From JASTVH01 sp042862465 (GTDB taxonomy: Bacteria > Pseudomonadota > Gammaproteobacteria > Pseudomonadales > Oleiphilaceae): a DNA stretch of 64,000 nucleotides. A program made the position numbers and the translations under genes. Of the stretch, positions 16,232 through 26,244 are shown one piece after another. The stretch lies in the NCBI GenBank assembly GCA_042862465.1, contig JASTVH010000006.1:62001-126000 (forward strand), written 5' to 3'. The notes under the pieces were generated by a model that was given only the letters and a program-made list of their open reading frames with translations, had not been told where the DNA came from and made no database searches. The stretch's first letter is position 1. Each line of letters opens with the position of its first letter.

Positions 16232-17197
16232 ATGTTCCAGCGTATCGTCGTCCCTTTGGACGGTTCTTGCCTGGCCGAGTGGGCCTTGCCACATGCCATC
16301 AGCCTCACCAAGGCCCTGGGGGCCCAGTTGGTACTGATGCGTGTCATTCAGCACGAGGACACAACGACCAACGGCTATCCCGCTGATCCGGTGGCCTGGG
16401 AAGCGGTCCAGGCCGAAGCGGATGCCTATCTGGACAATATGGCCTCTCGTCTGGGCGGGCTGGGCCTGGACGCCGAAACCATCACCCTGGAGGGGGAGGC
16501 GGTCGACCAGATCATCGACTATGTCCGCTCCGACGGCAACACGCTCCTGGTCATGACCAGCCACGGCGTGGGCGGCATCAGTCATTACATGTTGGGCAGC
16601 GTAGCTCACAAATCCGTGCTTCAGGCCCATGTGTCCTTCCTGCTGGTGCGGGCCTTCAGCGATCAGTGCGGTCCCCTGGAAGAATACCGCTACAACCGGA
16701 TCGTGGTGCCCCTCGATGGCAGCACGCGGGCGGAATGTGTCCTTCCCGCAGTGGAAATGCTCGCCCGCTACAGCGAAGGCAATATCACCCTGGTATCGGT
16801 GGTGGAGGCCTTCACCAAGCACTTTGAACTGCCCAGTGACGATGCCCGACTGCCGGTGCTGCAGGAGCTGGACAGCGAGCAGCGCCTCAAGGCGGAACAG
16901 TACCTCAATGGCATTGGCGACCGCTTCCGCAATGAAGGGCTGCAGGTGCAGTCTCGGGTGGAAGTGGAGGAATCGCCGGTCACCACCATCTGGGACCTGA
17001 CCCGCAAGGATAAGACCGATCTTGTAGTCATGGCCGCCCATGGCCATACCTGCGTCAATTTCTGGCCGCTGGGTGCCTTGCCCCTGAATGCCCTGGTGTA
17101 TGGCGAGTCCCCCCTGCTGGTGCTCCAGGATCTGGAACCCCACGAGATTGAGCCGACCTTTGCCGAGAAGGCCGCGAGGGAAGTCTGGGGACACTGA
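16232..17197 (+). CDS. Tandem-domain universal stress protein (UspE-like)
   Basis: A 321-residue cytoplasmic protein made of two UspA domains. Domain 1 (about 1-150) begins RIVVPLDGSCLAEWALP and has the ATP-binding-type loop MTSHGVGGISHYMLGSVA. Domain 2 (about 155-321) begins RIVVPLDGSTRAECVLP, and its corresponding loop (AAHGHTCVNFWPLGALP) is degenerate, so nucleotide binding there is doubtful. The frame is open upstream to 16139, but ATG 16232 has AGGAGG eight bases before it and starts the domain correctly. The glucan synthase gene begins 19 bases after the stop. With the perfect FNR box upstream, anaerobic induction is expected, as for ANR-controlled usp genes in Pseudomonas. Confidence 0.9.
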   Translation: MFQRIVVPLDGSCLAEWALPHAISLTKALGAQLVLMRVIQHEDTTTNGYPADPVAWEAVQAEADAYLDNMASRLGGLGLDAETITLEGEAVDQIIDYVRSDGNTLLVMTSHGVGGISHYMLGSVAHKSVLQAHVSFLLVRAFSDQCGPLEEYRYNRIVVPLDGSTRAECVLPAVEMLARYSEGNITLVSVVEAFTKHFELPSDDARLPVLQELDSEQRLKAEQYLNGIGDRFRNEGLQVQSRVEVEESPVTTIWDLTRKDKTDLVVMAAHGHTCVNFWPLGALPLNALVYGESPLLVLQDLEPHEIEPTFAEKAAREVWGH

Positions 17198-17216
17198 CAG
17201 TCAAGGCGGAAAGGCC

Positions 17217-20200
17217 ATGGAAACACAAAAAACCCAATTGCCCGCCAAGAGCCCGGACGCGGAAATGGCGGGTGAGGCCAGCGGCGATCAGCGCCATCCG
17301 GAACTCGCAGTGATCGGTCGGGGTAGCCGGGAAACCTACCGGCCCATCAAGGAAACCCTGCAACGCTATGCCCGCAAGCTGGACCGGGTGCACAAGGACA
17401 TTTTTACCTTACGGGCCAACCCCTCTCTGGCGTCGCCCTGGATGGACTGGTATGCCGACAACGAATACCTGATTCGCCGGGTCCTGCGCATGCTGCGGCG
17501 CGACCTGTCCGCTGATTTCCTGAAATACCTGCCGGTGCTGCGGGAAGGGCCGGCAGCCGGTCAGCCCCGGGTGCAGGAGGTGGCGCGCCTGGCGCTGGAG
17601 CGGAGCGAACAGCGTTACGATGGCAATGTCCTGGAAGCTCTGGTGCTGGAATATCGGGACAGCGCCCCCCTTAACACCGCTGAACTCTGGGCTCTGCCGC
17701 TGTTGCTGCGCTTCCGGGCCCTGAGCCTGATCATGGAAACCGCCCAATCCCGTATTGCTGACCTCAATGCACGGGACACCCTGCAGGGGATGGTGGACAT
17801 TCATAGCCGCGACGTGGTCGCCGACGGGGTCTGGACGCTGCACCGCCTGGAGCGGGCGGACTGGAAAGGTTTTTTCGAACGGACTTCCCAGGTGGGGGCT
17901 CTGCTGCGCCGGGATCCTGCGGGCGCCTATGCGCGCATGGATTTTGAATCCCGCGACCGTTACCGGACCCAGGTGGAGAAGCTGGCCCGGCGTTGCAACC
18001 AGGATGAACTGGACGTTGCACGCACGGTACTCGACATGGCCGAAGCGGGTGGCCAGGCCAGCACGGAGCTGTTGGCTCGCGGTGCGCTCACCCATGTGGG
18101 CTATTACCTGGTCGGCGAAGGGCGTCCCAAACTGGAACAGCAGCTCGGCTATCGCCCGGATACCCGTGTTCGTTTCAATCGGTGGCTGGAGCGTTATAAC
18201 CAGTCACTGTATTTTTCCGTCCTGTCGCTGGTGGCCGCTGTGCTGTTTGCGGTGCCCACCGTGTATGCCTGGACCACCGGCAGTCTCTGGCAGGCCCTGC
18301 TGGCGGCCCTGATTGTCTGGATACCGGCCGGTGTCATCGCTTCCATCGTGGTGAACTGGCTGGCTACGCTGCTGGTGCCACCGCGGGTGCTCCCCAAACT
18401 GGACTTCACCCACGGCATTGATCCCCAGCATCAGGCCGTGGTGTGCATGGCCGTATTGATTGCGCGCGAGGACGATATCGATGGCGCCCTGGATCAACTG
18501 GAGCGCCACTACCTGGCCAATACCGACCGCTATCTGCGCTTCGGCCTGCTCACCGGCCTCTTCGATGCCAACCAGCAAAGCACCGAGCGCGACGAGGCCC
18601 TGCTGGAACGGCTGCGAGAGGGTATCAACCGACTCAATACCCATTATGCGAAGCGGGACGTGGAACCCTTCTTCTGGATGCACCGTGGACGGACCTGGAA
18701 TCCCCAGGACGGTCTCTGGATGGAATGGGAGCGCAAGCGCGGCAAGCTCACAGAGTTCAACCGCTTTTTGCTCACGGGCGAAATGGGCAGTTTCGTGGAC
18801 GGGGCCGGGGAGCGGGAAAAACTGCGCCAGGTGCGCTACGTCATCACCCTGGATGCGGATACGATCCTGCCGGTGGGGGCGGCCAAGCGCATGGTCGGTA
18901 CCATCGCGCACCCGCTTAACTATCCGGTATGGGATACGGAAACCGGGGAGGTACTGTCCGGTTACAGCATTCTTCAGCCTCGGGTCGAGATCAATCCCAT
19001 CACCGCGACCCGTAACATCTTCACCCGCATTTTCTCCGGCGATCGCGGACTCGATCTCTACACCCTGGCGGTCTCCGAGGCCTATCAGGACATGTTCGGC
19101 GAGGGCATCTTCACCGGCAAGGGGCTTTACCACGTGGCGGCTTTCGAGGCGAGTCTGCGCAATGCCGTGCCCGAAGGCGCCGTTCTCAGTCATGACCTGT
19201 TCGAAGGTATCCACGGGCGGGCGGCCCTGGTCAGCGATGTGGTGATGTACGAGGATTATCCACCAGAGTATCTGGCCTATGTCCGGCGTTTGCATCGCTG
19301 GGTGCGGGGGGACTGGCAGTTGCTTCCCTGGTTGCTGCCAAAGGTGCCCACCGAGGATGGCAGCACCCGGCCCAACCGGCTGGATGCGTTGCACCGCTGG
19401 CAGTTGGGCCACAACCTGTTGCGCAGTCTTCAGGGCCCCTGGCTGATACTGCTGCTGGTCGCGGGCTGGCTGGTGTTGCCGGGCTCGGCGCTGGTCTGGA
19501 CCCTGCTTGGGCTGATGGCCCTGATGGTACCGACGATTACCGGGGTGGTGGGCATGGCCCACGCATCGATTCGCCGCCGCCGGTCGGCCGAGCACATGCG
19601 CAATCTCAAGGGGGATCTCAAGCGTTGGCTTCTGGCTGTGGCCTTCCTGCCCCAGGAGAGCCGGGTGACGCTGGATGCGATTGTGCGGTCGCTGTATCGC
19701 AACTATGTCAGCCATCGCAAACTCCTGGAGTGGACACCCGCCGCGATGGATGCCGGTCGCAGCCTCGGTTTCACGGCCTTGCGATACTGGCGGGCGATGT
19801 GGATCGGCCCCGCACTGGCGCTGGTGGTGGGCCTGGGTGTGGCCGCAGTGTCGCCGGAGGCGTTGATAGGGGCCGCGCCGGTTCTCGCGTTGTGGCTGGC
19901 TTCGCCACAGCTGGCCTTTCTCAGTCGCCGGGACCGTCGACCACCCACCGAACGCATTCGGCCGGAAGATCGTACCCATCTGCGCCGCATTGCCCGGCGA
20001 ACCTGGTACTTTTTCGAACGCTTCGTTGGTCCCGAGGATCACTGGCTACCACCGGATCATTTCCAGGAAGATCCCAAGGGCACGGTCGCTCACCGGACCT
20101 CGCCCACCAACATCGGCCTGCTGTTCCTGTCCAATCTGACCGCTTACGACATGGGCTACATCGATGCCCAGGAATTTCTCATTCGCTGCCGCAATACCCT

Positions 20201-23200
20201 GCGATCGATCGAGAAAATGCCGCGGTTCCGGGGGCATGTACTCAACTGGGTGGACACCCACCACCTGACGGTGCTGCCGCCCGCCTATGTGTCCACCGTA
20301 GACAGTGGCAACCTGATGGGCAGCCTGCTGACCCTGAAACAGGCCTGCCTGGACCTGGCTTCGGAAAAGGTCTGGGACTTTGCCCACTTCGAAGGCTTTC
20401 TCGACACGGTCGGGGTTCTGGAAGATTCCCTGGGCGACTATCCAGCCACGAAGCCGCAGCAGGCGCTGGCCGGGCAGCTGATCGAACTCCGTCAGCAGGT
20501 GATGGACGTGCGCCGCCGGCCCCGGCAGTGGCCCGCCCTGATCGAAGAACTGGCCTTCCGGTTGTCCACGCACCTGGATCCGGCGGTACAACGGGTACTG
20601 CGGGAAACCCAGGCATTGCCCTCGGACGTTCTGGCGGATATGCGTCTGTGGCTGGAACGGGCTCATCACCACATTCACCGAATGCGCCAGAGTCGCGACC
20701 GTTTTCTGCCCTGGTGGGCGGTTCTCAAACAGGCGCCGCGAATCCGGAAAGGGCAGGTCTCCGAAAAGTGTTATGAAGACTGGCGCGAATTGAAACGGCA
20801 ACTGTTCCAAAGTCCCACCTTTGCCGAGCTGGCCTCGATCGAGTCGCGGCTGCTGCCGCTGGTTGAACGGCTGTCTTCCAGCGCGGGGACGTCGGACGAA
20901 GACGCCATGATGGCGGATTGGCTACGGGCACTGCCGGCACAGTTGGCCACCGCCAGCGCCGCCGCCGAGGATCTGATTCGCACTGCAAATGAGGTTTGTG
21001 CCACCAGCGAACGCCTGTTTGCCGACACAGACATGACCTTTCTGTACGACTCCGCCAAGCAGGTCTTCCGGATCGGGTATAACGTCGATCAGGGCCAGCT
21101 GGATGACAATGCCTACGATCTGCTGGCATCCGAAGCCCGCCTGGCCAGCCTGCTGGCCATTGCCAAGGGCGATGTGCCCGCCCGTCACTGGATTCATCTT
21201 GGCCGGCCGATGACCCAGGAGGGGGACCATACCGTGCTGCTCTCCTGGAGCGGTACCATGTTCGAGTACCTGATGCCCCAGCTGTACATGCCCGAGCCGG
21301 CCAACAGCCTCCTGGGACAGAGCGCGCTGGGTGCCATCGCCAACCAGATCCGCTACGGAGAACGCCAGAACATTCCCTGGGGCATCTCCGAGTCCGGGTT
21401 CTACCTGCTGGATGGGGCGCAGAACTATGCCTACCACGCCTTCGGGGCACCGGAGCTTTCCCTGCGGGCCGAGAAAGGCCCCAAGGAGCTGGTGATCACA
21501 CCCTATGCCACCTTCCTGGCCATGCTATGGCGGCCCAAGGCGGCGTTCGACAATCTACGGCGTCTGGAAGAGCTGGGCATGCTGGGACGCTATGGCTTTT
21601 TCGAGGCGCTCGACTATACCGAGCGCCGCATGGACGTGGGCCAGCCCCATGCCATCGTCAAGAGTTACATGGCGCATCATCACGGCATGTCGCTGGTCAG
21701 TCTGGGGATCACCCTGGGGCGCTACAATGCGGTTTCGCGCTTCGCGTCGGACCCCCGTGTGCAATCGTGCCAGCTGTTCCTGCAGGAGCGGGTCACCGCT
21801 GACGCCGAATTGGAGTATCCGGTGATGGCCCCTGAGGAGGAACAGAAAGAGGGCTCTCAGGATGCGCCCATGATCATGCCCTGGGAAGAGTCGCCGGATA
21901 CCCCGACACCGCACGTGCACCTGTTGTCCAACGGCCGCCTGAGCGTGCTGGCCTCCAGTCGTGGTGGCGGGTACAGCGGCTGGAAGGACTTCGCCCTGAC
22001 CCGCTGGCGTCCGGACAGTACCCTGGAACCCTGGGGCAACTGGCTCTATCTGCAGGATATGGACAGCGACGACCTCTGGTCCATCTGCCGCGAGCCCACC
22101 AAGCGGCCCGGTCTCAAGGAGCAGGTGCGCTTTCACGCCCACGGCGTCGAGTATCGGCGCCAGGACGAAAGCCTGATCCAGTCGCTGGAAGTCACGGTTT
22201 CTCCCTGGCACGACGTGGAACTGCGCCGGGTGACCATCACCAATCACGGCCATCGCAGCCGGCGGTTACGCCTGACCTCCTATGCCGAGGTGGTGCTGGC
22301 CGATCCCCGGGCCGACGCCCAGCATCCCGCCTTCAGCAATCTCTTCGTTCACAGCGAGTTCCTGGCCGATCGCTCTCTGTTGCTGTTTGAGCGGCGCACA
22401 CGGGATCCAGGAGCGGAATCGCCAGTTATGGGCGAGCTGATCATGGGCCTTTCCGGAGTGATGATGCCGGATGCCGTGGAGACCAGCCGCCTGAGTTTCC
22501 TGGGCCGTTTGGGGCACACCTCTAGGCCTGCGGCGCTGAATTACCCGGAGGCGTTGGAAGGCAATCTCGGCTATGCCCTCGATCCCATCGCCTCCCTGCA
22601 GAAAACGGTCAAGATCAAGCCGGGCGCTTCGGTTCAACTGGCGTTCCTGCGTATCGCCGGGGACAGCCGCGCCGATGTGCTTAATACGGCTGAGCGGTTT
22701 GCCTACTGGCCCCGGGTGCAGCGCACCTTCGAGGAAGGGCGCATCCAGGTGAGCCGGGATCTGTGGCGGAGCAAGGTGGATGGCAATGACCTGCGGGCCA
22801 TCAGTCTGCTGACCTCGGCGGTCCTGCATCCGCATTCGCGCCTGCGCGCGCCGGTCCCGGTCCTGTCCGCCAACCGTCTGCGCCAGGAGCATTTGTGGGG
22901 CGTGGGTATTTCCGGTGATTTCCCGATCGTGCTCATGCGTATCGGCCGCGATGCCAATGTGGAAACCGCACGCAGTCTGCTCAAGGCCCACGAGTATTGG
23001 CGCAAACGCAATATGAAAGTGGACGTAGTGCTGTTGAATGTGGGGGATACCGGCTACGAGGGGACGACCCAGGACACGGTGCGCAGGCTGCTGGCACAGA
23101 CCAATGCCGAGGCCTGGGTCGGGGCACGTGGCGGAATCTTCCCGGTCACGGCCGATGCCCTGAGCGACGAGGAAGTGGTGCTCCTGCAAACCGCCGCCAA

Positions 23201-25718
23201 TGTCATGATCGACGCCGCCATGCCATCGCTCTCCGCCGCGCTGCGTGCGCTTGATCGCAGTGATTCACCGTTGCCACGGTTGCCGGTGCGGCCCATTCAC
23301 CTGCTCAGGTCGGAAGACAGGACCCCGCTGTCCCGTCCCGACAACCTGCGCTACGACAACGGTCATGGCGGCTTTACCCCGGACGGGCGGGAATACGTGA
23401 TCGAGGTCGGGCCCCATCACACCACGCCGGCACCCTGGATCAATGTCATTGCCAACCGCGACTTCGGCTTCATCGTGTCTGAATCCGGGTCGGGCTACAG
23501 CTGGTACCGCAACAGCGGGGAAAACCGCCTGACACCCTGGCGCAATGACCCGGTTCTGGACGAACCCGGCGAGTGCCTGTACCTGCGCGACGAGGAAACC
23601 GGCGCACTGTGGTCACCCACGCCCAGACCGGTGCCCCATGAATCCACCTATGTAGTCAGTCACGGCGCCGGCTACAGCCGCTTCCTCCATCGTCGCCACG
23701 AAGTCGAAAGCGAACTGAAGTTCTTCACCACCCTGGAGGATCCCGTCAAGCTGGTGCAGGTGACCCTGCGCAATCGCTCGGGCCGGCAGCGGCGCCTGAC
23801 CATGACCTATTACGCCGAATGGGTTCTGGGCACCCGTCGGGAAGTCACCCAGGGGTTCATCAAGCCGGCCTACCTGCCGGAGCATGCCGCGCTGATCGCG
23901 AGTAATCCCTACAGTCCGGAGTGCCCGGAGCAGATCGCCTTCCTCGCCTCCAGCAAACCGGCCCACGGCTACACCACCGATCGCAACGAATTCCTCGGGC
24001 ATAACGGCAGCCTGGAGCGACCGGCTGCCCTGAAACGGGTGGGGCTGGCCAACCGGGTGGAGCCGGGACGCGACCCCTGCGCGGCACTCCAGGTGCATGT
24101 GGATCTGCCGGCCGAGGGGGAGGAGACGTTTACCTTCGTACTCGGCGCCGGCGAAACCTATGAACAGGCCTGCGAGCTGCTTTCCCGCTACCGTGATAGC
24201 GAACAAGTAGAGCAGGTCTGGGACGCCGTGCAGGGATACTGGGACCGTATCCTGGGAGCGCTGACCCTGGAATGCCCGGATGACGGTATTGGCTTCCTCT
24301 TCAACCGCTGGCTGCTTTATCAAAGCCTGGCCTGCCGCATCAACGGCCGGACCGGCCTGTACCAGTCCAGCGGCGCCTTCGGCTTCCGTGATCAGCTGCA
24401 GGACACCACCGCCCTGTTGCAGACCGCGCCCGAAGTCTGCCGCGACCAGATTCTGGCCGCCGCCGCCCGCCAGTTCCCGGAAGGGGACGTCTTGCACTGG
24501 TGGCATCCACCCCATGCCCGGGGTGTGCGGACCCGGATCTCCGACGATCTCGTCTGGCTGCCGTTTGTGGTCAGTGAATACCTGGCTGCTACCGGGGACG
24601 AGGCAATCCTGGACGAGAAGGTCCCTTACCTGGTGGGGGAACCCCTGAAACCGGAAGAACACGAGCGCTATGCCGAATACGGCTTCCATGGTGAAAGCGG
24701 CACCCTCTACCAGCACTGTGTGCGGGTACTGGAGCGGGCCAATCGTCGTGGTCCTCATGGCCTGCCGTTGATTGGCGGAGGTGACTGGAACGACGGCATG
24801 AACCGTGTCGGCGTAGGTGGCAAGGGTGAAAGCGTCTGGATGGCGTGGTTCCTGGTGACCACCCTGCGCCGGTTTGCCCCCATCAGTGAAAAGCGGCTGG
24901 ATGCTTCATCAGCCCAGCGTTTCCTGAAACGGGCGGATGAACTGGCGACCGCGGTCAACGCACAGGCCTGGGACGGCCACTGGTTCCGGCGGGCCTATTA
25001 CGATGACGGGTCACCCCTGGGATCGGCCGGGCAGAGTGCCTGTGAAATCGACGCCATCGCCCAGTCCTGGGCCGTGATTTCCGGCGCGGCGGATGAAGAC
25101 CGGGCCGCTCAGGCCATGGGCGAAGTGGGCGAGCGACTGGTCCGGGAAGACCCGGGCATGGTGCTGCTGTTCACCCCGCCATTCCTGGGACGCGAGGAAT
25201 CCGACCCCGGCTATATCGCCGCTTATCCTCCGGGCGTGCGGGAAAACGGCGGCCAGTACACCCACGCGGCCTGCTGGACCGGACTGGCGTTTGCCGGGCT
25301 GGGGGATAACGAACGGGCCGCCGCGGTATTGCGCTGCCTGAACCCCATCAATCACGGCAACAGCCCGGAAACCATTGGCCAGTACCGGGTCGAGCCCTAT
25401 GTGGTCGCGGCGGACATCTATGGCGCCGAGCCCCACACCGGACGCGGCGGCTGGACCTGGTACACCGGCTCGGCCGGCTGGCTCTATCGCTTCATCCTGG
25501 AGGGGATTTTGGGCTTCCGGCGTGATCGCAACCAACTGACCATCAATCCCTGCCTGCCGCCGGAGTGGCCGGGCTTTACGCTGCATTACCGGTACGGGGA
25601 GAGTGTTTACCGGATTGTGGTGGAGCGTGAAGGGGAGGGCGAGGCTGTGCCTTGCCAGGTGAAATTGGTGGACGATGGGGCGGAGCATGAGGTGAGGATC
25701 AGTCTGGAGCGGGGGTGA
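17217..25718 (+). CDS. ndvB: Cyclic beta-1,2-glucan synthase-type protein (GT84 + GH94)
   Basis: At 2,833 residues this is the full length of the NdvB/ChvB family, inner-membrane enzymes that polymerise, cyclise and trim beta-1,2-glucan. Visible parts: a hydrophilic N-terminus; membrane helices at about 330-395; a GT84 glycosyltransferase domain with ITLDADTILP near 542, SHDLFEGIHGRAA near 660 and RRLHRWVRGDW near 690; further helices near 738-785 and 860-900; a glucoamylase-like/transglycosylase region at about 955-1500 (TSPTNIGLLFLSNLTAYDMG, SYMAHHHGMSL); then two GH94 super-sandwich domains starting near 1565 and 2075; and a GH94 catalytic barrel with GGDWNDGMNRVG near 2520. The frame is open further upstream, but ATG 17217 follows AGGCGGAAAGG and avoids overlapping usp. 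Product could be a periplasmic glucan or another beta-glucan. Confidence 0.88.
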   Translation: METQKTQLPAKSPDAEMAGEASGDQRHPELAVIGRGSRETYRPIKETLQRYARKLDRVHKDIFTLRANPSLASPWMDWYADNEYLIRRVLRMLRRDLSADFLKYLPVLREGPAAGQPRVQEVARLALERSEQRYDGNVLEALVLEYRDSAPLNTAELWALPLLLRFRALSLIMETAQSRIADLNARDTLQGMVDIHSRDVVADGVWTLHRLERADWKGFFERTSQVGALLRRDPAGAYARMDFESRDRYRTQVEKLARRCNQDELDVARTVLDMAEAGGQASTELLARGALTHVGYYLVGEGRPKLEQQLGYRPDTRVRFNRWLERYNQSLYFSVLSLVAAVLFAVPTVYAWTTGSLWQALLAALIVWIPAGVIASIVVNWLATLLVPPRVLPKLDFTHGIDPQHQAVVCMAVLIAREDDIDGALDQLERHYLANTDRYLRFGLLTGLFDANQQSTERDEALLERLREGINRLNTHYAKRDVEPFFWMHRGRTWNPQDGLWMEWERKRGKLTEFNRFLLTGEMGSFVDGAGEREKLRQVRYVITLDADTILPVGAAKRMVGTIAHPLNYPVWDTETGEVLSGYSILQPRVEINPITATRNIFTRIFSGDRGLDLYTLAVSEAYQDMFGEGIFTGKGLYHVAAFEASLRNAVPEGAVLSHDLFEGIHGRAALVSDVVMYEDYPPEYLAYVRRLHRWVRGDWQLLPWLLPKVPTEDGSTRPNRLDALHRWQLGHNLLRSLQGPWLILLLVAGWLVLPGSALVWTLLGLMALMVPTITGVVGMAHASIRRRRSAEHMRNLKGDLKRWLLAVAFLPQESRVTLDAIVRSLYRNYVSHRKLLEWTPAAMDAGRSLGFTALRYWRAMWIGPALALVVGLGVAAVSPEALIGAAPVLALWLASPQLAFLSRRDRRPPTERIRPEDRTHLRRIARRTWYFFERFVGPEDHWLPPDHFQEDPKGTVAHRTSPTNIGLLFLSNLTAYDMGYIDAQEFLIRCRNTLRSIEKMPRFRGHVLNWVDTHHLTVLPPAYVSTVDSGNLMGSLLTLKQACLDLASEKVWDFAHFEGFLDTVGVLEDSLGDYPATKPQQALAGQLIELRQQVMDVRRRPRQWPALIEELAFRLSTHLDPAVQRVLRETQALPSDVLADMRLWLERAHHHIHRMRQSRDRFLPWWAVLKQAPRIRKGQVSEKCYEDWRELKRQLFQSPTFAELASIESRLLPLVERLSSSAGTSDEDAMMADWLRALPAQLATASAAAEDLIRTANEVCATSERLFADTDMTFLYDSAKQVFRIGYNVDQGQLDDNAYDLLASEARLASLLAIAKGDVPARHWIHLGRPMTQEGDHTVLLSWSGTMFEYLMPQLYMPEPANSLLGQSALGAIANQIRYGERQNIPWGISESGFYLLDGAQNYAYHAFGAPELSLRAEKGPKELVITPYATFLAMLWRPKAAFDNLRRLEELGMLGRYGFFEALDYTERRMDVGQPHAIVKSYMAHHHGMSLVSLGITLGRYNAVSRFASDPRVQSCQLFLQERVTADAELEYPVMAPEEEQKEGSQDAPMIMPWEESPDTPTPHVHLLSNGRLSVLASSRGGGYSGWKDFALTRWRPDSTLEPWGNWLYLQDMDSDDLWSICREPTKRPGLKEQVRFHAHGVEYRRQDESLIQSLEVTVSPWHDVELRRVTITNHGHRSRRLRLTSYAEVVLADPRADAQHPAFSNLFVHSEFLADRSLLLFERRTRDPGAESPVMGELIMGLSGVMMPDAVETSRLSFLGRLGHTSRPAALNYPEALEGNLGYALDPIASLQKTVKIKPGASVQLAFLRIAGDSRADVLNTAERFAYWPRVQRTFEEGRIQVSRDLWRSKVDGNDLRAISLLTSAVLHPHSRLRAPVPVLSANRLRQEHLWGVGISGDFPIVLMRIGRDANVETARSLLKAHEYWRKRNMKVDVVLLNVGDTGYEGTTQDTVRRLLAQTNAEAWVGARGGIFPVTADALSDEEVVLLQTAANVMIDAAMPSLSAALRALDRSDSPLPRLPVRPIHLLRSEDRTPLSRPDNLRYDNGHGGFTPDGREYVIEVGPHHTTPAPWINVIANRDFGFIVSESGSGYSWYRNSGENRLTPWRNDPVLDEPGECLYLRDEETGALWSPTPRPVPHESTYVVSHGAGYSRFLHRRHEVESELKFFTTLEDPVKLVQVTLRNRSGRQRRLTMTYYAEWVLGTRREVTQGFIKPAYLPEHAALIASNPYSPECPEQIAFLASSKPAHGYTTDRNEFLGHNGSLERPAALKRVGLANRVEPGRDPCAALQVHVDLPAEGEETFTFVLGAGETYEQACELLSRYRDSEQVEQVWDAVQGYWDRILGALTLECPDDGIGFLFNRWLLYQSLACRINGRTGLYQSSGAFGFRDQLQDTTALLQTAPEVCRDQILAAAARQFPEGDVLHWWHPPHARGVRTRISDDLVWLPFVVSEYLAATGDEAILDEKVPYLVGEPLKPEEHERYAEYGFHGESGTLYQHCVRVLERANRRGPHGLPLIGGGDWNDGMNRVGVGGKGESVWMAWFLVTTLRRFAPISEKRLDASSAQRFLKRADELATAVNAQAWDGHWFRRAYYDDGSPLGSAGQSACEIDAIAQSWAVISGAADEDRAAQAMGEVGERLVREDPGMVLLFTPPFLGREESDPGYIAAYPPGVRENGGQYTHAACWTGLAFAGLGDNERAAAVLRCLNPINHGNSPETIGQYRVEPYVVAADIYGAEPHTGRGGWTWYTGSAGWLYRFILEGILGFRRDRNQLTINPCLPPEWPGFTLHYRYGESVYRIVVEREGEGEAVPCQVKLVDDGAEHEVRISLERG

Positions 25719-25721
25719 GCT

Positions 25722-25937
25722 TTTCACGTTTGACGTTTCACGCCAAAAAAGCTTGCCCTGGGTGCTCAGTCTCCGGTCTCCCCTGTCTCCGAGGATTGTT
25801 GCAGAAATTCGCGGAATACATCCCCTCGCCCCACCGGGGAGAGGGGCTTTATGCCGCAACCTTGTGGGAGTTCCCCGGACAGCGGGTTGGGCTGACCAAG
25901 GAAGCCCAAGAGGGCCCCCAATGTGTTGGGCTTCGCA
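25722..25937. repeat. Cluster of partial repeats after the glucan synthase
   Basis: From left to right: a TTTTCACGTTTGACGTTTCACG segment (25723-25743), which recurs in inverted form at 62646-62674; a single CCCCTCGCCCCACCGGGGAGAGGGG hairpin at 25822-25846; and a partial GGTTGGGCTGA hairpin (25885-25937) with AAGCCCAA and TTGGGCTT arms. No coding region is supported here. Confidence 0.7.
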
Positions 25938-25950
25938 AGTGCTCCAGCAG

Positions 25951-26225
25951 GTAGATACCGTCTGTCTGAGGGTTCCTCAATCGTTAGGTCCGAGCGGATG
26001 CGCCGTTGTTCAGGACACTCGCACCGTACTCGATACCCGTCATCCCCGCGTAGGCGGGGATCCAGGGCGTTTTGCATCCAGTTGAGGTGGTTGCCGCTCT
26101 GGATACCCGCCTGCGCGGGTATGACGGTTGGGAGCAAGTCATGCACCGTAGGTTGGGCTGACGAAGGAAGCCCAACATGGTCCCTGAAGTGTTGGGCTTC
26201 ACAGGCTCAGCCCAACCTACGGTAC
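25951..26225. repeat. Composite repeat, inverted copy of 12867-13358
   Basis: Read on the minus strand it runs: GTAGGTTGGGCTGA hairpin (26150-26222), linker cggtgcatgacttgc, the paired CGTCATACCCGCG hairpins (26040-26127), then GAACAACGGCGCATCCGCTC to GGTATCTAC (25953-26011). The module order equals that between hypF and hypC. The inner arms of the GGTTGGGCT hairpin are flipped relative to that copy. Confidence 0.75.
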
Positions 26226-26244
26226 TGAGTGTCAACGTACAACA

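Noticed and set aside
18204..20042. 612-codon minus-strand frame inside the glucan synthase gene
   Set aside because: It is antisense to a full-length, motif-rich gene, its translation is low-complexity (Gln, His, Gly and Arg rich) and it has no ribosome site. High GC creates such shadows.
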